DNA of 64,000 nt from Streptomyces sp. NBC_01471. GTDB taxonomy: Bacteria; Actinomycetota; Actinomycetes; Streptomycetales; Streptomycetaceae. The notes beneath the pieces were generated by a model. The model had not been told where the DNA came from, searched no databases, and saw only the letters and a list, made by a program, of their open reading frames with translations. The DNA lies in NCBI RefSeq assembly GCF_041438865.1, contig NZ_CP109450.1, positions 4,423,001 through 4,487,000 on the forward strand, in the 5' to 3' direction. Both the position numbers and the translations under genes were made by a program. Shown here piece by piece: positions 7,016 through 14,723 of this stretch; positions within the stretch are counted from its first letter, which is position 1, and the number at the start of each line of letters is the position of its first letter.

Positions 7016-7807
7016 ATGGACTCCGAACCGCGACTACAGCGCCGTACGTGGGCCTCAGCAGTGATGCGCGCCCTTGTGTTATTGGTCGGTTTCGTGTGCA
7101 TGGTGGGCTTCGCCGTCGCCCTGGCCAAGGTGACGCTTGTGCCGTCCGCGGCCTCGGTGGACCTCACGCACACGAACCTCACACCCGGTGATTCGATCCG
7201 GACGTACGTGGACCAACCGGCCTTCCGTGACACGGTCAAGCAGATCGGCGGCAATGTGCTGCTCGGGCTGCCGTTCGGGGTGCTGCTGCCCGTACTGATC
7301 CCCAAGGCGCGCGGGCTGCTGCGGGTGGTGCTGGTGACCGCCGTGGTGATGCTCCTCGTCGAGACGGCGCAGGGGCTGCTGATCACCGGGCGCGCCTTCG
7401 ACATCGACGACGTGATCCTCAACACGACGGGCGCGCTGATCGGATATCTGCTGCTCGGGCGGCGGCTGGGACGGGCGCTGCACCCGCGCCGCACGCACTG
7501 GTGGCAGCGGAGGCCCCGGACGGAGCGGACCGGGCCGGCCGCACCCGATGCGTCGGCGGACCGGCCGGGCTCCGGGCGGGCGGCGGGCACTTCCCCTTCC
7601 CGCAGGCCGGCGCTGCCGAACGCCCTGCGGGCCAGGATGACCCCCGCCAAGAAGGCTCCGGCGAAGAAGAGCTCCGCCAAGAAGACCCCGGCGAAGAAGG
7701 CCCCCGCCAAGAAGGCCCCCGCGCGGAAGTCCGCTCCGGTCGCCAGGGCGTCCCGTTGGTGGTCCGCCGTCAGGACGGGTCGTCGGTCAGCTCCGCAACG
7801 CCCGTGA
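7016..7807 (+). CDS. VanZ-like membrane protein with H1-like lysine-rich tail
   Basis: A 263-residue protein. Residues about 15-160 form a VanZ-like domain with three to four membrane helices (ALVLLVGFVCMVGFAVALA, NVLLGLPFGVLLPVLI, VVLVTAVVMLLVETAQ, NTTGALIGYLLLG) and the typical ETAQ...DIDDVILNTTGALIGY signature. Residues about 205-245 are a tandem PAKKAPAKK-type tail like those of histone H1-like and HupS proteins, an odd partner for a membrane domain. Codon 22 is TTA (7079-7081), so expression should depend on the bldA leucine tRNA. The last 38 bases overlap the end of the convergent gene. Family members affect glycopeptide resistance or are uncharacterised. Confidence 0.85.
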   Translation: MDSEPRLQRRTWASAVMRALVLLVGFVCMVGFAVALAKVTLVPSAASVDLTHTNLTPGDSIRTYVDQPAFRDTVKQIGGNVLLGLPFGVLLPVLIPKARGLLRVVLVTAVVMLLVETAQGLLITGRAFDIDDVILNTTGALIGYLLLGRRLGRALHPRRTHWWQRRPRTERTGPAAPDASADRPGSGRAAGTSPSRRPALPNALRARMTPAKKAPAKKSSAKKTPAKKAPAKKAPARKSAPVARASRWWSAVRTGRRSAPQRP

Positions 7808-10301
7808 TGCGGTGCAGCGGATACGTGCGGACGTCGTCCGCGGTGTGGTCGTACGCCGTGACGAAGCCGCCCTCGACCCGGACCGGCGCGATCACGCGCT
7901 TGCTGGCCGCGCCGTCCGCGTTGACGTAGCCGATCCAGAGCGCCGCGCCCGTCATCGCCGCCGCCTGCACCGTGGCGAGCGTCTCGGCGGACGGTGTGCG
8001 CGGCAGGTCCCCGTACTCCTGGACCGGTGCGTGGACCACCGTGGCGGCCGTGTCGCCCGCCCTGATCGCCCGCAGCGCCGCCCCGAGCAGGACGTCGTCG
8101 GGCACCGGCGGCCCTTCCGGGACCGGGGCGGGCGCGGTGCGCGGCGGTGTGCGGTAGGCGTCGGCGCGGGTGATCAGGACAGCGCCGTCGGCGGACTCGG
8201 CGGCCGGGGCGAAGCCCATCGAGCGCAGCCCTTCGAGCAGCCCGGCCGGGGCGGCCATGGAGGCGAGCACCGTGGGTGCGAGGCGGCGCAGCCGCAGCGA
8301 CTGGGACCGGGTGTCGGCCAGGATCTCGCTGAGGACCGCGTCGTCGTCGCAGCGTACGTACGAGGAGGCCGCGCCGACCCGGAGGTGGCCGTGCTTCCGT
8401 GCGACGTCGTCGATCAGGTACGTGAGTGGCTGCGGCACCGGCGTACGGCTGTGGGCCGCGAGGAAGGCGTGCAGGTCGGCCGCGGTCTGCCCGGCGTCGA
8501 GCGCCCGGCGCACCGAGCCCGCCGTGAAGCGGTAGACGGTGGCGCCGCCCTTGGACTCGACGTCGGCGGCGACCCCCAGCAGCGCGGCGAGCGGCCGCTC
8601 CAGCGGGCCGGGGGCGACGGCCGTGAGGTCGGCCTGGAGCAGGACGTGGTCGAGCGGTTCGGGGATCAGCGGGGTGATCGCTTCGGCGGCGCGGGAGCGC
8701 GCCTCGGCCAGTTCGGCGGAGGTCGGGGCGGGGCGCGGGCCGGTGCCGGGCGTGGTGTCGAGGAGTGCCCTGCCGTGCGTCGAGAGGGCGCCGCGGCCGG
8801 TGATGCCCAGCAGTTCCGTCTCGTTCAGCGTCCACTGGGCGATGCGCGAGCGCAGATCGCCGACCGGGGACGCGCCGTGGGTGTGGCGCGCCGTCGGGAT
8901 GTCCGCGGCCGTGGCCGGGCCCGTACTGCGGCCGGACGCGGTGCCGCGCACCGGGCGTTCCCAGCGCAGCCGGGTCAGCAGCGACTCAGGGTCGGGGGCG
9001 GTGCCCTCCGGCAGGGTCGCCATCAGGCCCAGGATCCTGCGGCGCACCTCGGGAGCGGCGGCGCGGTCCAGTTCGGGGCCCAGGGTGGACAGGGCGCGGC
9101 CCTTGGGGTCGAGGCCGCCGATGAGCCCCGGGGTGCGGGTGGCGGTGAGCCAGGCCGTGACCAGGTCCGCCCAGCGCTCCTGGGCCGGCGAGTCGAGCCA
9201 GAGGTCGTACGCGGGGGTGGCGGCGAACCGTTCGTCGGCCTCGCCGTCGGCCGCCAGGAGCCCTGCCGCGTAGGCGAGTTCGACCCAGAAGGCGGCCAGC
9301 GGCTCGCTCATGTCCAGCGCGGCGGCGGTCCGCTTGAGGTCGCGGACGCTGAGGCCGCCGGAGCGCAGGACGGCGGGGCCGCCCTCGTCCCAGTCCTTGA
9401 GCAGGTCCTCGATGGTGGAGAGCGCGGTGAACGCCTGGCCGGCCGCCGCCGCGTCCACAGCCTGTGGACCGTATTCGCGTGCGGGCACCACGGCGGGCGG
9501 CCGCGGCTCCGCGCTCTGGTGGGCGCGCCCGGCGCGCAGATGCAGCGCGGCCTCCCGGGGGAGTACCACCGTGCGCGCGCTGGCGGGCAGCAGCAGCCCG
9601 TGGTCGCGCAGCCACTGCACGGGCCGGGTCGGCGCGGCGGCCACCTCGCCGTACGGCGGGCCCCAGACGAGCCTGCTCAGTACGTTCAGCGACTCGGTCG
9701 GGGCCTCGTCGAGCAGCGCCGACATCCGGGTCCGGTCGGTGAACAGCGAGGTCAGCGCGGTCACCGCGGAGACCGAGTCATGCGTGCCCGCGAGGCCGAC
9801 CGCGGTGACGATCTCCTGCACGCGGCCCGGGGACATCCCGACCGTCGCCTCCGCCACCGTCGGCCCGAGGCCGGTCGGCGAGGGGTGCGTGGGGGAGGGG
9901 GCGAGGAGTTCGCGGGCCGTGCGGACGAGCCGCAGCCGGTCGTCCGGGCCCCACAGCAGAGCCTGTTCGCGGAGCCGCTCGACCGCGCCGGGCAGCGCGT
10001 CCGCGACCTCCGGATCGCACTCGTCACCGGCCATCAGGGCGAGGAGCGTCTCGTACGGAGCGGGGTCCGGCGCGACCGCGAGCGCCTCCGCCGTCTGGAG
10101 CGTGAAGCGGTCGAGGTGTTCCAGCGCCCGTACGACCGAGGCGCGGGTGCCCGCCCGGGTCGCGAGCTGGCTGAGATCGCTGGGCACCGGCGTCAGCAGA
10201 TCGGGCCGTGCCCGCAGCAGCCCGGTCAGGGATGCGTCGTCGCGGGTGCGCAGGGCCTCCGCGAGGGTGCGCGGTGGCGTGCTGCGTGTTCGTTCCGGCA
10301 C
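7770..10301 (-). CDS. Helicase-associated protein with XPB N-terminal-like and C-terminal WYL-like domains
   Basis: An 843-residue cytoplasmic protein. The N-terminal half is helical and Leu-rich (LAEALRTRDDASLTGLL onward). Around residues 540-680 it has the helicase XPB/Ssl2 N-terminal-like domain: VLLQADLTAVAPGPL, DLHAFLAAHSRTPVPQ, YLIDDVARKHGHLRVG. This domain also begins the neighbouring helicase. The last about 90 residues (ALWIGYVNADG, KRVIAPVRVEGGFVTAYD, TYPLHRITGV) resemble a WYL ligand-sensing domain. No Walker motifs are present, so it is not itself a helicase. Pairing with the XPB helicase gene suggests a partner that senses nucleic acid or nucleotide ligands. Start ATG at 10301; 3' end overlaps the VanZ-like gene. 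Confidence 0.88.
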   Translation of the reverse strand: MPERTRSTPPRTLAEALRTRDDASLTGLLRARPDLLTPVPSDLSQLATRAGTRASVVRALEHLDRFTLQTAEALAVAPDPAPYETLLALMAGDECDPEVADALPGAVERLREQALLWGPDDRLRLVRTARELLAPSPTHPSPTGLGPTVAEATVGMSPGRVQEIVTAVGLAGTHDSVSAVTALTSLFTDRTRMSALLDEAPTESLNVLSRLVWGPPYGEVAAAPTRPVQWLRDHGLLLPASARTVVLPREAALHLRAGRAHQSAEPRPPAVVPAREYGPQAVDAAAAGQAFTALSTIEDLLKDWDEGGPAVLRSGGLSVRDLKRTAAALDMSEPLAAFWVELAYAAGLLAADGEADERFAATPAYDLWLDSPAQERWADLVTAWLTATRTPGLIGGLDPKGRALSTLGPELDRAAAPEVRRRILGLMATLPEGTAPDPESLLTRLRWERPVRGTASGRSTGPATAADIPTARHTHGASPVGDLRSRIAQWTLNETELLGITGRGALSTHGRALLDTTPGTGPRPAPTSAELAEARSRAAEAITPLIPEPLDHVLLQADLTAVAPGPLERPLAALLGVAADVESKGGATVYRFTAGSVRRALDAGQTAADLHAFLAAHSRTPVPQPLTYLIDDVARKHGHLRVGAASSYVRCDDDAVLSEILADTRSQSLRLRRLAPTVLASMAAPAGLLEGLRSMGFAPAAESADGAVLITRADAYRTPPRTAPAPVPEGPPVPDDVLLGAALRAIRAGDTAATVVHAPVQEYGDLPRTPSAETLATVQAAAMTGAALWIGYVNADGAASKRVIAPVRVEGGFVTAYDHTADDVRTYPLHRITGVAELTDDPS

Positions 10302-10706
10302 GTGCGCCTCCCATAGTGCGGACGGGTCCCCATCCGGCCCACGTTACTGAGATTTGCCGGGAGATGGCGCATCGCCCCACGTTGGGCCCGATGACTTCGC
10401 CCCGGTGCGGGCGGGCAGGACACCGGGAGAGCACCGGGAGAGCACTGGGAGGGGTGCGGAAAGGGGTGCGGGGGAAGGGTGCGGGAAACCCCCGGGAAAC
10501 CCCCGGGAAAGCGGCTGCGGAAGGTCAGGAAAGGAAAGGTCAGGGAAGGTCAGGAAAGGGCATGGTAAGGCGGTTCGGGAACGGGCCGGGGCGAGGGCCC
10601 GGGGCAAAAGGCCGGGAAAAGGGCAGCGGAAGGAGCCGGGGAGTACGGACGGTGCGCGGTGGGAGCGCTACGGTCGGTGCAGAGCGGCGTGAAGGGGTGC
10701 GAGTCC
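10302..10706. other. 405-bp divergent intergenic region with purine-rich repeats
   Basis: The part from about 10425 to 10640 is strongly purine-biased on the plus strand and built from short imperfect tandem units: CCGGGAGAGCA twice, GGGGTGCGG-type units three times, GGGAAACCCCC twice, and GGTCAGGAAAGGAAA-type units three times. Open frames here have no codon bias or homology and were not called. The promoters of the two divergent genes must lie in this region or at its edges. Confidence 0.7.
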
Positions 10707-11891
10707 GTGGGGATCGAGAGCGATCAGCTCGTCTACGACTATCTGAGCCGGGTCGGTGACCTGGCTCAGCGGCAACTGACCTCGGCCGACCGGATGCGGC
10801 TCGTCTCCTCGCTGCGCGGCGAGATCGACCGGCAGCGCGCCGGGGCCGACGCGGGCGGCGAGGCCGACGTGCGCCGCATCCTCGGCCGGCTCGGTACGCC
10901 GGCCGAGCAGGTGGCGGCGGCGACGGGCGGCGGCCCCCCACCGGGCCCGCCGCAACTGGGCCCCGATCCCGTACAGGACCGGGCGCGTCGCATGCCCCGC
11001 CCGCGGCGGAACGGGCAGCCGGGCGGCGAGGGCGACGGCGGCGGGCCGGCGCCGGGCCGGACCGGGCTGGGCAAGGTGGGTCTGGGCAAGTCGGCACTCG
11101 GTAAAACGGCGCTCGGTAAAACGGCACCGGGCAAGTCCGGACCTGGGGGCGGCAGATGGGGGCTGGGCAAGGGCGAGAAGCCCGAGCCGCAGCCCCCGCG
11201 TTCGACGGCCGCCTCACCGCCCCACCTCGCGGGCGAGGACGAACTGGGCCCGTCCGGAGGCGAACCGGACTGGTGGCGCGTCCAGCCGGGACCCTTCGGG
11301 GCCGGTGACGCGGTGCCCGGCTTCACCGGCGGGGTGGAGATCCCCGAGATACTCAAACCGCCGCCCGGCGCGGAGTCCGGCGACGACCCGGACGATGCCG
11401 ACGCCGTCGGCGAAGCCGAAGAGGACGGCGCGGACGGTGAGTTCGTGGAGGCGCAGCCGCGCCGAGGGCGGGCGCTGCTCGGCCGCCGCCCGGCCGGGGG
11501 CGGCGGAGTGCGGGCGGCCGGGGGCGGCGGCGCCGTACGGGCCGTCGCCGGGGGCTTCTCCAGCCCGTTCCTGCTGCTCGCGGCGGCACTGCTGGTCGTC
11601 GGCGCTGTCCTCGGCTCGCTGATCCCGCTCGGGGCCGGCTGGCTCCTCGCGTACGTCTCGCGCAGGCTCAGCCGCGCCGAGGCGAAGTGGGCGGTGCTCG
11701 GCCTGCCGGGGCTGGTCCTGACGGGCGGGATCGTCTGGCTGTGGGGACGGGCCGACGGGCGCTGGGGCACGCCGATCCCGGCGCACGGGATGGGTGACGC
11801 GATCTCCGGGGTGTGGCCGGTCGTCCTGCGGGTGGCGGCCGGTGCCACCGCGCTGTACCTGGTGTGGCGAGCGCGGAGACGGCTGCCGTAA
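10707..11891 (+). CDS. HAAS-like domain membrane protein with LGK repeats
   Basis: A 394-residue protein starting at GTG 10707 after an AAGGGG site. Residues 1-75 (DQLVYDYLSRVGDLAQRQL, then ADVRRILGRLGTPAEQVAAA) resemble the HAAS domain, a helical signalling domain often next to PadR regulators; none is seen here. A long disordered middle contains (L/P)GK(S/T/V) repeats around residues 113-142 and acidic stretches. Three C-terminal membrane helices follow (FLLLAAALLVVGAVLGSLI, WAVLGLPGLVLTGGIVWLW, VWPVVLRVAAGATALYLVW), ending in a basic cytoplasmic tail. Function unknown; likely a membrane signalling or scaffold protein. Its TAA stop lies inside a 12-base tandem repeat (11888-11911). Confidence 0.75.
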   Translation: MGIESDQLVYDYLSRVGDLAQRQLTSADRMRLVSSLRGEIDRQRAGADAGGEADVRRILGRLGTPAEQVAAATGGGPPPGPPQLGPDPVQDRARRMPRPRRNGQPGGEGDGGGPAPGRTGLGKVGLGKSALGKTALGKTAPGKSGPGGGRWGLGKGEKPEPQPPRSTAASPPHLAGEDELGPSGGEPDWWRVQPGPFGAGDAVPGFTGGVEIPEILKPPPGAESGDDPDDADAVGEAEEDGADGEFVEAQPRRGRALLGRRPAGGGGVRAAGGGGAVRAVAGGFSSPFLLLAAALLVVGAVLGSLIPLGAGWLLAYVSRRLSRAEAKWAVLGLPGLVLTGGIVWLWGRADGRWGTPIPAHGMGDAISGVWPVVLRVAAGATALYLVWRARRRLP

Positions 11892-11915
11892 CGCCGCTCG
11901 TAACGCCGCTCGTAC
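11888..11915 (+). repeat. 12-bp tandem duplication spanning a stop codon
   Basis: GTAACGCCGCTC occurs twice in succession and is followed by a partial GTACGG copy. The TAA in the first copy is the stop codon of the preceding membrane protein and the second copy repeats it out of the frame context. Confidence 0.75.
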
Positions 11916-12111
11916 GGTCCTGGCAGCACGGCTGCCTCCCGCCGCCCCGGCTGCGTCCGTCGCGTCCACTGTGTCTCAGTTTGCGGCTGTAGCAGGCGTG
12001 TTGCTTTCCTGTGACGATCTCAGGTCGGTGTATCGGGCAGGCTGTTCGCAGACAGGGGTTCGGCGAGTTTCGACCAGCCGGATCATGAGCGGATGTTCGA
12101 AGGAGAGTTCC

Positions 12112-12633
12112 ATGGGCATGTCTCGCAGGTTCGTCGTGACGGTTGCCGCCACCGCGCTGGCAGGTGCCGCCGGTGTGGGAGTCGCGCAGGCATCCACCAC
12201 AGCGCACACGGCTGCCACGACCGGAGTCAAGGTCTCTTCCTGCCGCCCGGCGAACCACACGGCGAAGATCACTCCGGATGCCTCCAGCGCCGGCCACCGC
12301 CACTACCGGGTCACGCTGACCGCGGCGCCCGGCACGGAGTCCTGCAAGCTGGCCGGCTCGCCCACCGGGGTGCACTTCTACAACCACGGTTCCCTGGACG
12401 GTGTGACCGCGAAGTCGTACGGGGCGCAGGGCACGGCCGTGACCATGAGCCCCGGCCACCCGGTCCACTTCGACATCCAGGTGCCGAGCGGCACCGGCGG
12501 CGCGAAGGCCAACGAGGTCTCGTTCACGCTCAGGACCCCCGGCGGCGGGATCATCCCCGGCGAGTCCTTCGCGGACGGCTCGCTCTCGGTCGACGCCGGT
12601 ACCCAGATCGGTGCCATGCAGGCCGGAGCCTGA
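12112..12633 (+). CDS. Secreted DUF4232 protein
   Basis: A 173-residue secreted protein. The signal peptide is clear: MSRR, a hydrophobic VVTVAATALAGAAGVGVA core and an AQA cleavage site near residue 28. The mature part is a DUF4232 beta domain (about residues 38-165) with two cysteines (SSCRP and ESCKL) likely to form a disulphide, plus VHFYNHGS and VHFDIQVP strands. ATG 12112 has AAGGAGAG six bases upstream; ATG 12118 is a possible alternative. A strong hairpin follows at 12718. DUF4232 proteins are abundant extracytoplasmic proteins of actinomycetes whose role is not established. Confidence 0.88.
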   Translation: MGMSRRFVVTVAATALAGAAGVGVAQASTTAHTAATTGVKVSSCRPANHTAKITPDASSAGHRHYRVTLTAAPGTESCKLAGSPTGVHFYNHGSLDGVTAKSYGAQGTAVTMSPGHPVHFDIQVPSGTGGAKANEVSFTLRTPGGGIIPGESFADGSLSVDAGTQIGAMQAGA

Positions 12634-12663
12634 GGTACCCGCGTAACCCCGGATACGCCGTCG

Positions 12664-12690
12664 TACCCACTGCTTACCCACTGCTTACCC
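12664..12690 (+). repeat. 11-bp tandem repeat (TACCCACTGCT)
   Basis: TACCCACTGCT occurs twice exactly, followed by a degenerate TACCCACGGCG copy. It lies between the DUF4232 stop and the shared terminator. No function is evident. Confidence 0.6.
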
Positions 12691-12717
12691 ACGGCGTACT
12701 CACTGCGTAGCCACACC

Positions 12718-12757
12718 CACTGTGCCGCCGTCCCCCTCCCGGGGCGGCGGCACAGTG
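12718..12757. terminator. Bidirectional terminator between convergent genes
   Basis: The 12-base arms CACTGTGCCGCC and GGCGGCACAGTG pair perfectly, with further GTCCCC/GGGGC pairing inside. It sits between the DUF4232 gene and the convergent siderophore-binding gene and can serve both. Confidence 0.85.
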
Positions 12758-12784
12758 CTGGGCCGGGGCAGTTGCCCCGGCCGG

Positions 12785-13759
12785 TCACCGCCCGGTGAGG
12801 TCCGTCCGCAGCTCGTCGAGGATCCGGTCGGCCGCCGTGTAGCCGATGCCCTGGATCCACAGCTGGTCGTCGACGCCGAACGACTTGCCGTTCTTCACCG
12901 CGGTCAGGTCCTTCCACAGGCCGCTCCGCGTGGTCTGCGTCTCCTTGGCCTTCGCCGGGTCGCCGTATGTGGAGTGGAAGAGCACGTCCGCGTCGGCCAG
13001 GTCGATCCGCTCGGGACTCACGTCGTACGTGAAGCCGTCCTTGGCCTTGTCGGCGATGGCGGGGCGGCCGACGCCGAGGTCCGTGAGGATCGTGCCGATG
13101 TAGTTCTTCCTGCCGTAGATCCGGATGTCGGCGCCCTCCACGAACCGCACCACACCGACCTTCGTGGCGGCCGCCTTCGCGGGTCCGCCGAGTGCGGCCA
13201 CGACCCGCCGGACGTGCGCGGTGTACGCGGCGACGGTCTTCTTCGCCTCGGCCTGCCTGCCGAGGGCCTCGGCGTGCACCTGGAAGTTCGCCTTCCACGG
13301 ATAGCCGGTGTTCTCCGTCATGACGGTCGGCGCGATGGCGCTGAGCTGGCTGTACTTGTCGCCGTGCCGGATCTTGCTGGTCAGGATCAGATCGGGTTTG
13401 AGCGCGGCGATGGTCTCCAGATTGGGCTGGAGCATCTCGCCGACGTCCTTGATCCCGGCGACCTCGTCCTTGGGCAGGTAGTCGAGGAATCCGGACTTCA
13501 CGTCGGCGTGCGTGGAGCCGACCGGCTTCACGCCGAGCGTGACGGCGGAGTCCAGCTCGGCGGTGTCCAGGACGACGACCCGCCGGGGATGGTCGGGGAC
13601 CTTCACGTCACCCATGGCGGTCTTCATGGTGTGGGTGGCGGTCGCCCCCGCGGACGGTTTGCCGCTGGTGTCGCCGGAACCGCACGCGGTGAGAGCCAGC
13701 GCACCGGTGAGCGCGAGAGCGGTCGCGACGGCACGGTGGCGGTGGAGTAAGCGCTTCAT
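12785..13759 (-). CDS. Iron-siderophore ABC transporter substrate-binding lipoprotein
   Basis: A 324-residue lipoprotein. A signal peptide (MKRLLHRHRAVATALALTGALALTAC) ends in the lipobox LTAC, with lipid attachment at Cys 26. The mature part is a FepB/TroA-type binding protein: VPDHPRRVVVLDTAELDSAV, LKPDLILTSKI, ADIRIYGRKNYIGTILTDLGV. It captures ferric siderophore at the outer membrane face and delivers it to the two FecCD permeases upstream in the transcript. The gap to the ATPase gene is 91 bases, so it is probably the last gene of the operon. Codon 4 is TTA (13748-13750 on the plus strand), so translation should need bldA tRNA, unlike the other subunits. Substrate type cannot be fixed from sequence. 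Confidence 0.92.
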   Translation of the reverse strand: MKRLLHRHRAVATALALTGALALTACGSGDTSGKPSAGATATHTMKTAMGDVKVPDHPRRVVVLDTAELDSAVTLGVKPVGSTHADVKSGFLDYLPKDEVAGIKDVGEMLQPNLETIAALKPDLILTSKIRHGDKYSQLSAIAPTVMTENTGYPWKANFQVHAEALGRQAEAKKTVAAYTAHVRRVVAALGGPAKAAATKVGVVRFVEGADIRIYGRKNYIGTILTDLGVGRPAIADKAKDGFTYDVSPERIDLADADVLFHSTYGDPAKAKETQTTRSGLWKDLTAVKNGKSFGVDDQLWIQGIGYTAADRILDELRTDLTGR

Positions 13760-13850
13760 GAGGAGCCCTTTCGACGGCGTTCGCCCGGACCGCGCTGACG
13801 CGGCGCCCCGGGCCTCCACTATGTGGTTCCGGGGCGCACTCCACGGCGCT

Positions 13851-14723
13851 TCAGGAAAGGTCCGCGGGCGCGGGGACCTCCGCGTCCGCTTCTCCGCCCG
13901 TCCCGGCACCCGCACCCGCGTTCCACGGCGCCCCCGCCACGACCAGCGGCGACCCGGTCACCGGGTCCGGGATGACGACCGATTCCAGGCCGAACACCTC
14001 CCGTACGAGCTCCGCGGTGACGATCTCCCCGGGGTGCCCCTCGGCGACGATCCGGCCGTCCTTCATGGCCACCAGGTGGTCGGCGTACCGGGCCGCCTGG
14101 TTGAGGTCGTGCAGCACCGCGACGACGGTCCTGCCGCGCTCCTTGTTGAGCCGGCGCATCAGATCCAGCACCTCGACCTGGTGGGCGATGTCGAGGTAGG
14201 TGGTGGGCTCGTCGAGCAGCAGCAGATCCGTCTCCTGGGCGAGCGCCATCGCGATCCAGACGCGCTGGCGCTGCCCGCCGGACAGTTCGTCCACGGCCCG
14301 CTCGGCGAGCGCCGTGATGTCGGTGCGCTCCATGGCACCGGTGACGGCGCGCTCGTCCTCGTCCGACCACTGCTGCCACCAGTGCTGGTGCGGCTGGCGG
14401 CCGCGTGCCACCAGGTCGGCGACGGTGATCGCCTCGGGCGCCGAAGGGGACTGCGGGAGCAGCCCGATCGACTGCGCGATCTTCCGGGTGGGCGTACGGG
14501 CCAGCTCGGCCCCGTCGAGCAGTACCGCCCCGCTGCGCGGTTTGAGCAGCCGCCCCAGGGCCCGCAGGGTGGTGGACTTGCCACAGGCGTTGGGCCCGAC
14601 GATGACGGTCACCCGCCCGTCGGGCACGGCGAGGTCGAGTCCGTCGACGACGGTGCGGTCGTCGTACGCGAGCGTCAGCTCCCGGGCGGTCAGCCTGGTC
14701 TCCGGCGTCGGCCTGCTGGTCAT
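13851..14723 (-). CDS. Iron-siderophore ABC transporter ATP-binding protein
   Basis: A 290-residue FecE/FepC-type ATPase. Walker A is GPNACGKST (near residue 43), the Q-loop is LLPQSPSAPEAITVADLV, the ABC signature is LSGGQRQRVWIA, Walker B is LLLLDEPTTYLDI and the switch His is in AVLHDLNQAARYAD. It powers ferric-siderophore import with the two permeases. The ATG overlaps the permease stop (ATGA). The last about 30 residues are Gly/Ala/Pro-rich and not part of the usual fold. Confidence 0.95.
   Translation of the reverse strand: MTSRPTPETRLTARELTLAYDDRTVVDGLDLAVPDGRVTVIVGPNACGKSTTLRALGRLLKPRSGAVLLDGAELARTPTRKIAQSIGLLPQSPSAPEAITVADLVARGRQPHQHWWQQWSDEDERAVTGAMERTDITALAERAVDELSGGQRQRVWIAMALAQETDLLLLDEPTTYLDIAHQVEVLDLMRRLNKERGRTVVAVLHDLNQAARYADHLVAMKDGRIVAEGHPGEIVTAELVREVFGLESVVIPDPVTGSPLVVAGAPWNAGAGAGTGGEADAEVPAPADLS

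Noticed and set aside
5233..8835. A 1200-residue reverse frame that joins the XPB helicase to upstream sequence
   Set aside because: Only residues after the GTG at 6930 resemble the helicase. The upstream part is Pro/Arg-rich, lies antisense to the VanZ gene and overlaps the next reverse gene.
7812..10316. An 834-residue forward frame opposite the helicase-associated gene
   Set aside because: It is a GC-driven mirror of the reverse gene, with Arg/Gly/Ala-rich low-complexity sequence and no domain.
10344..10607. A small Pro/Ser/Phe-rich reverse frame in the purine-rich region
   Set aside because: The residues are produced by the tandem repeats; there is no ribosome binding site or typical codon bias.
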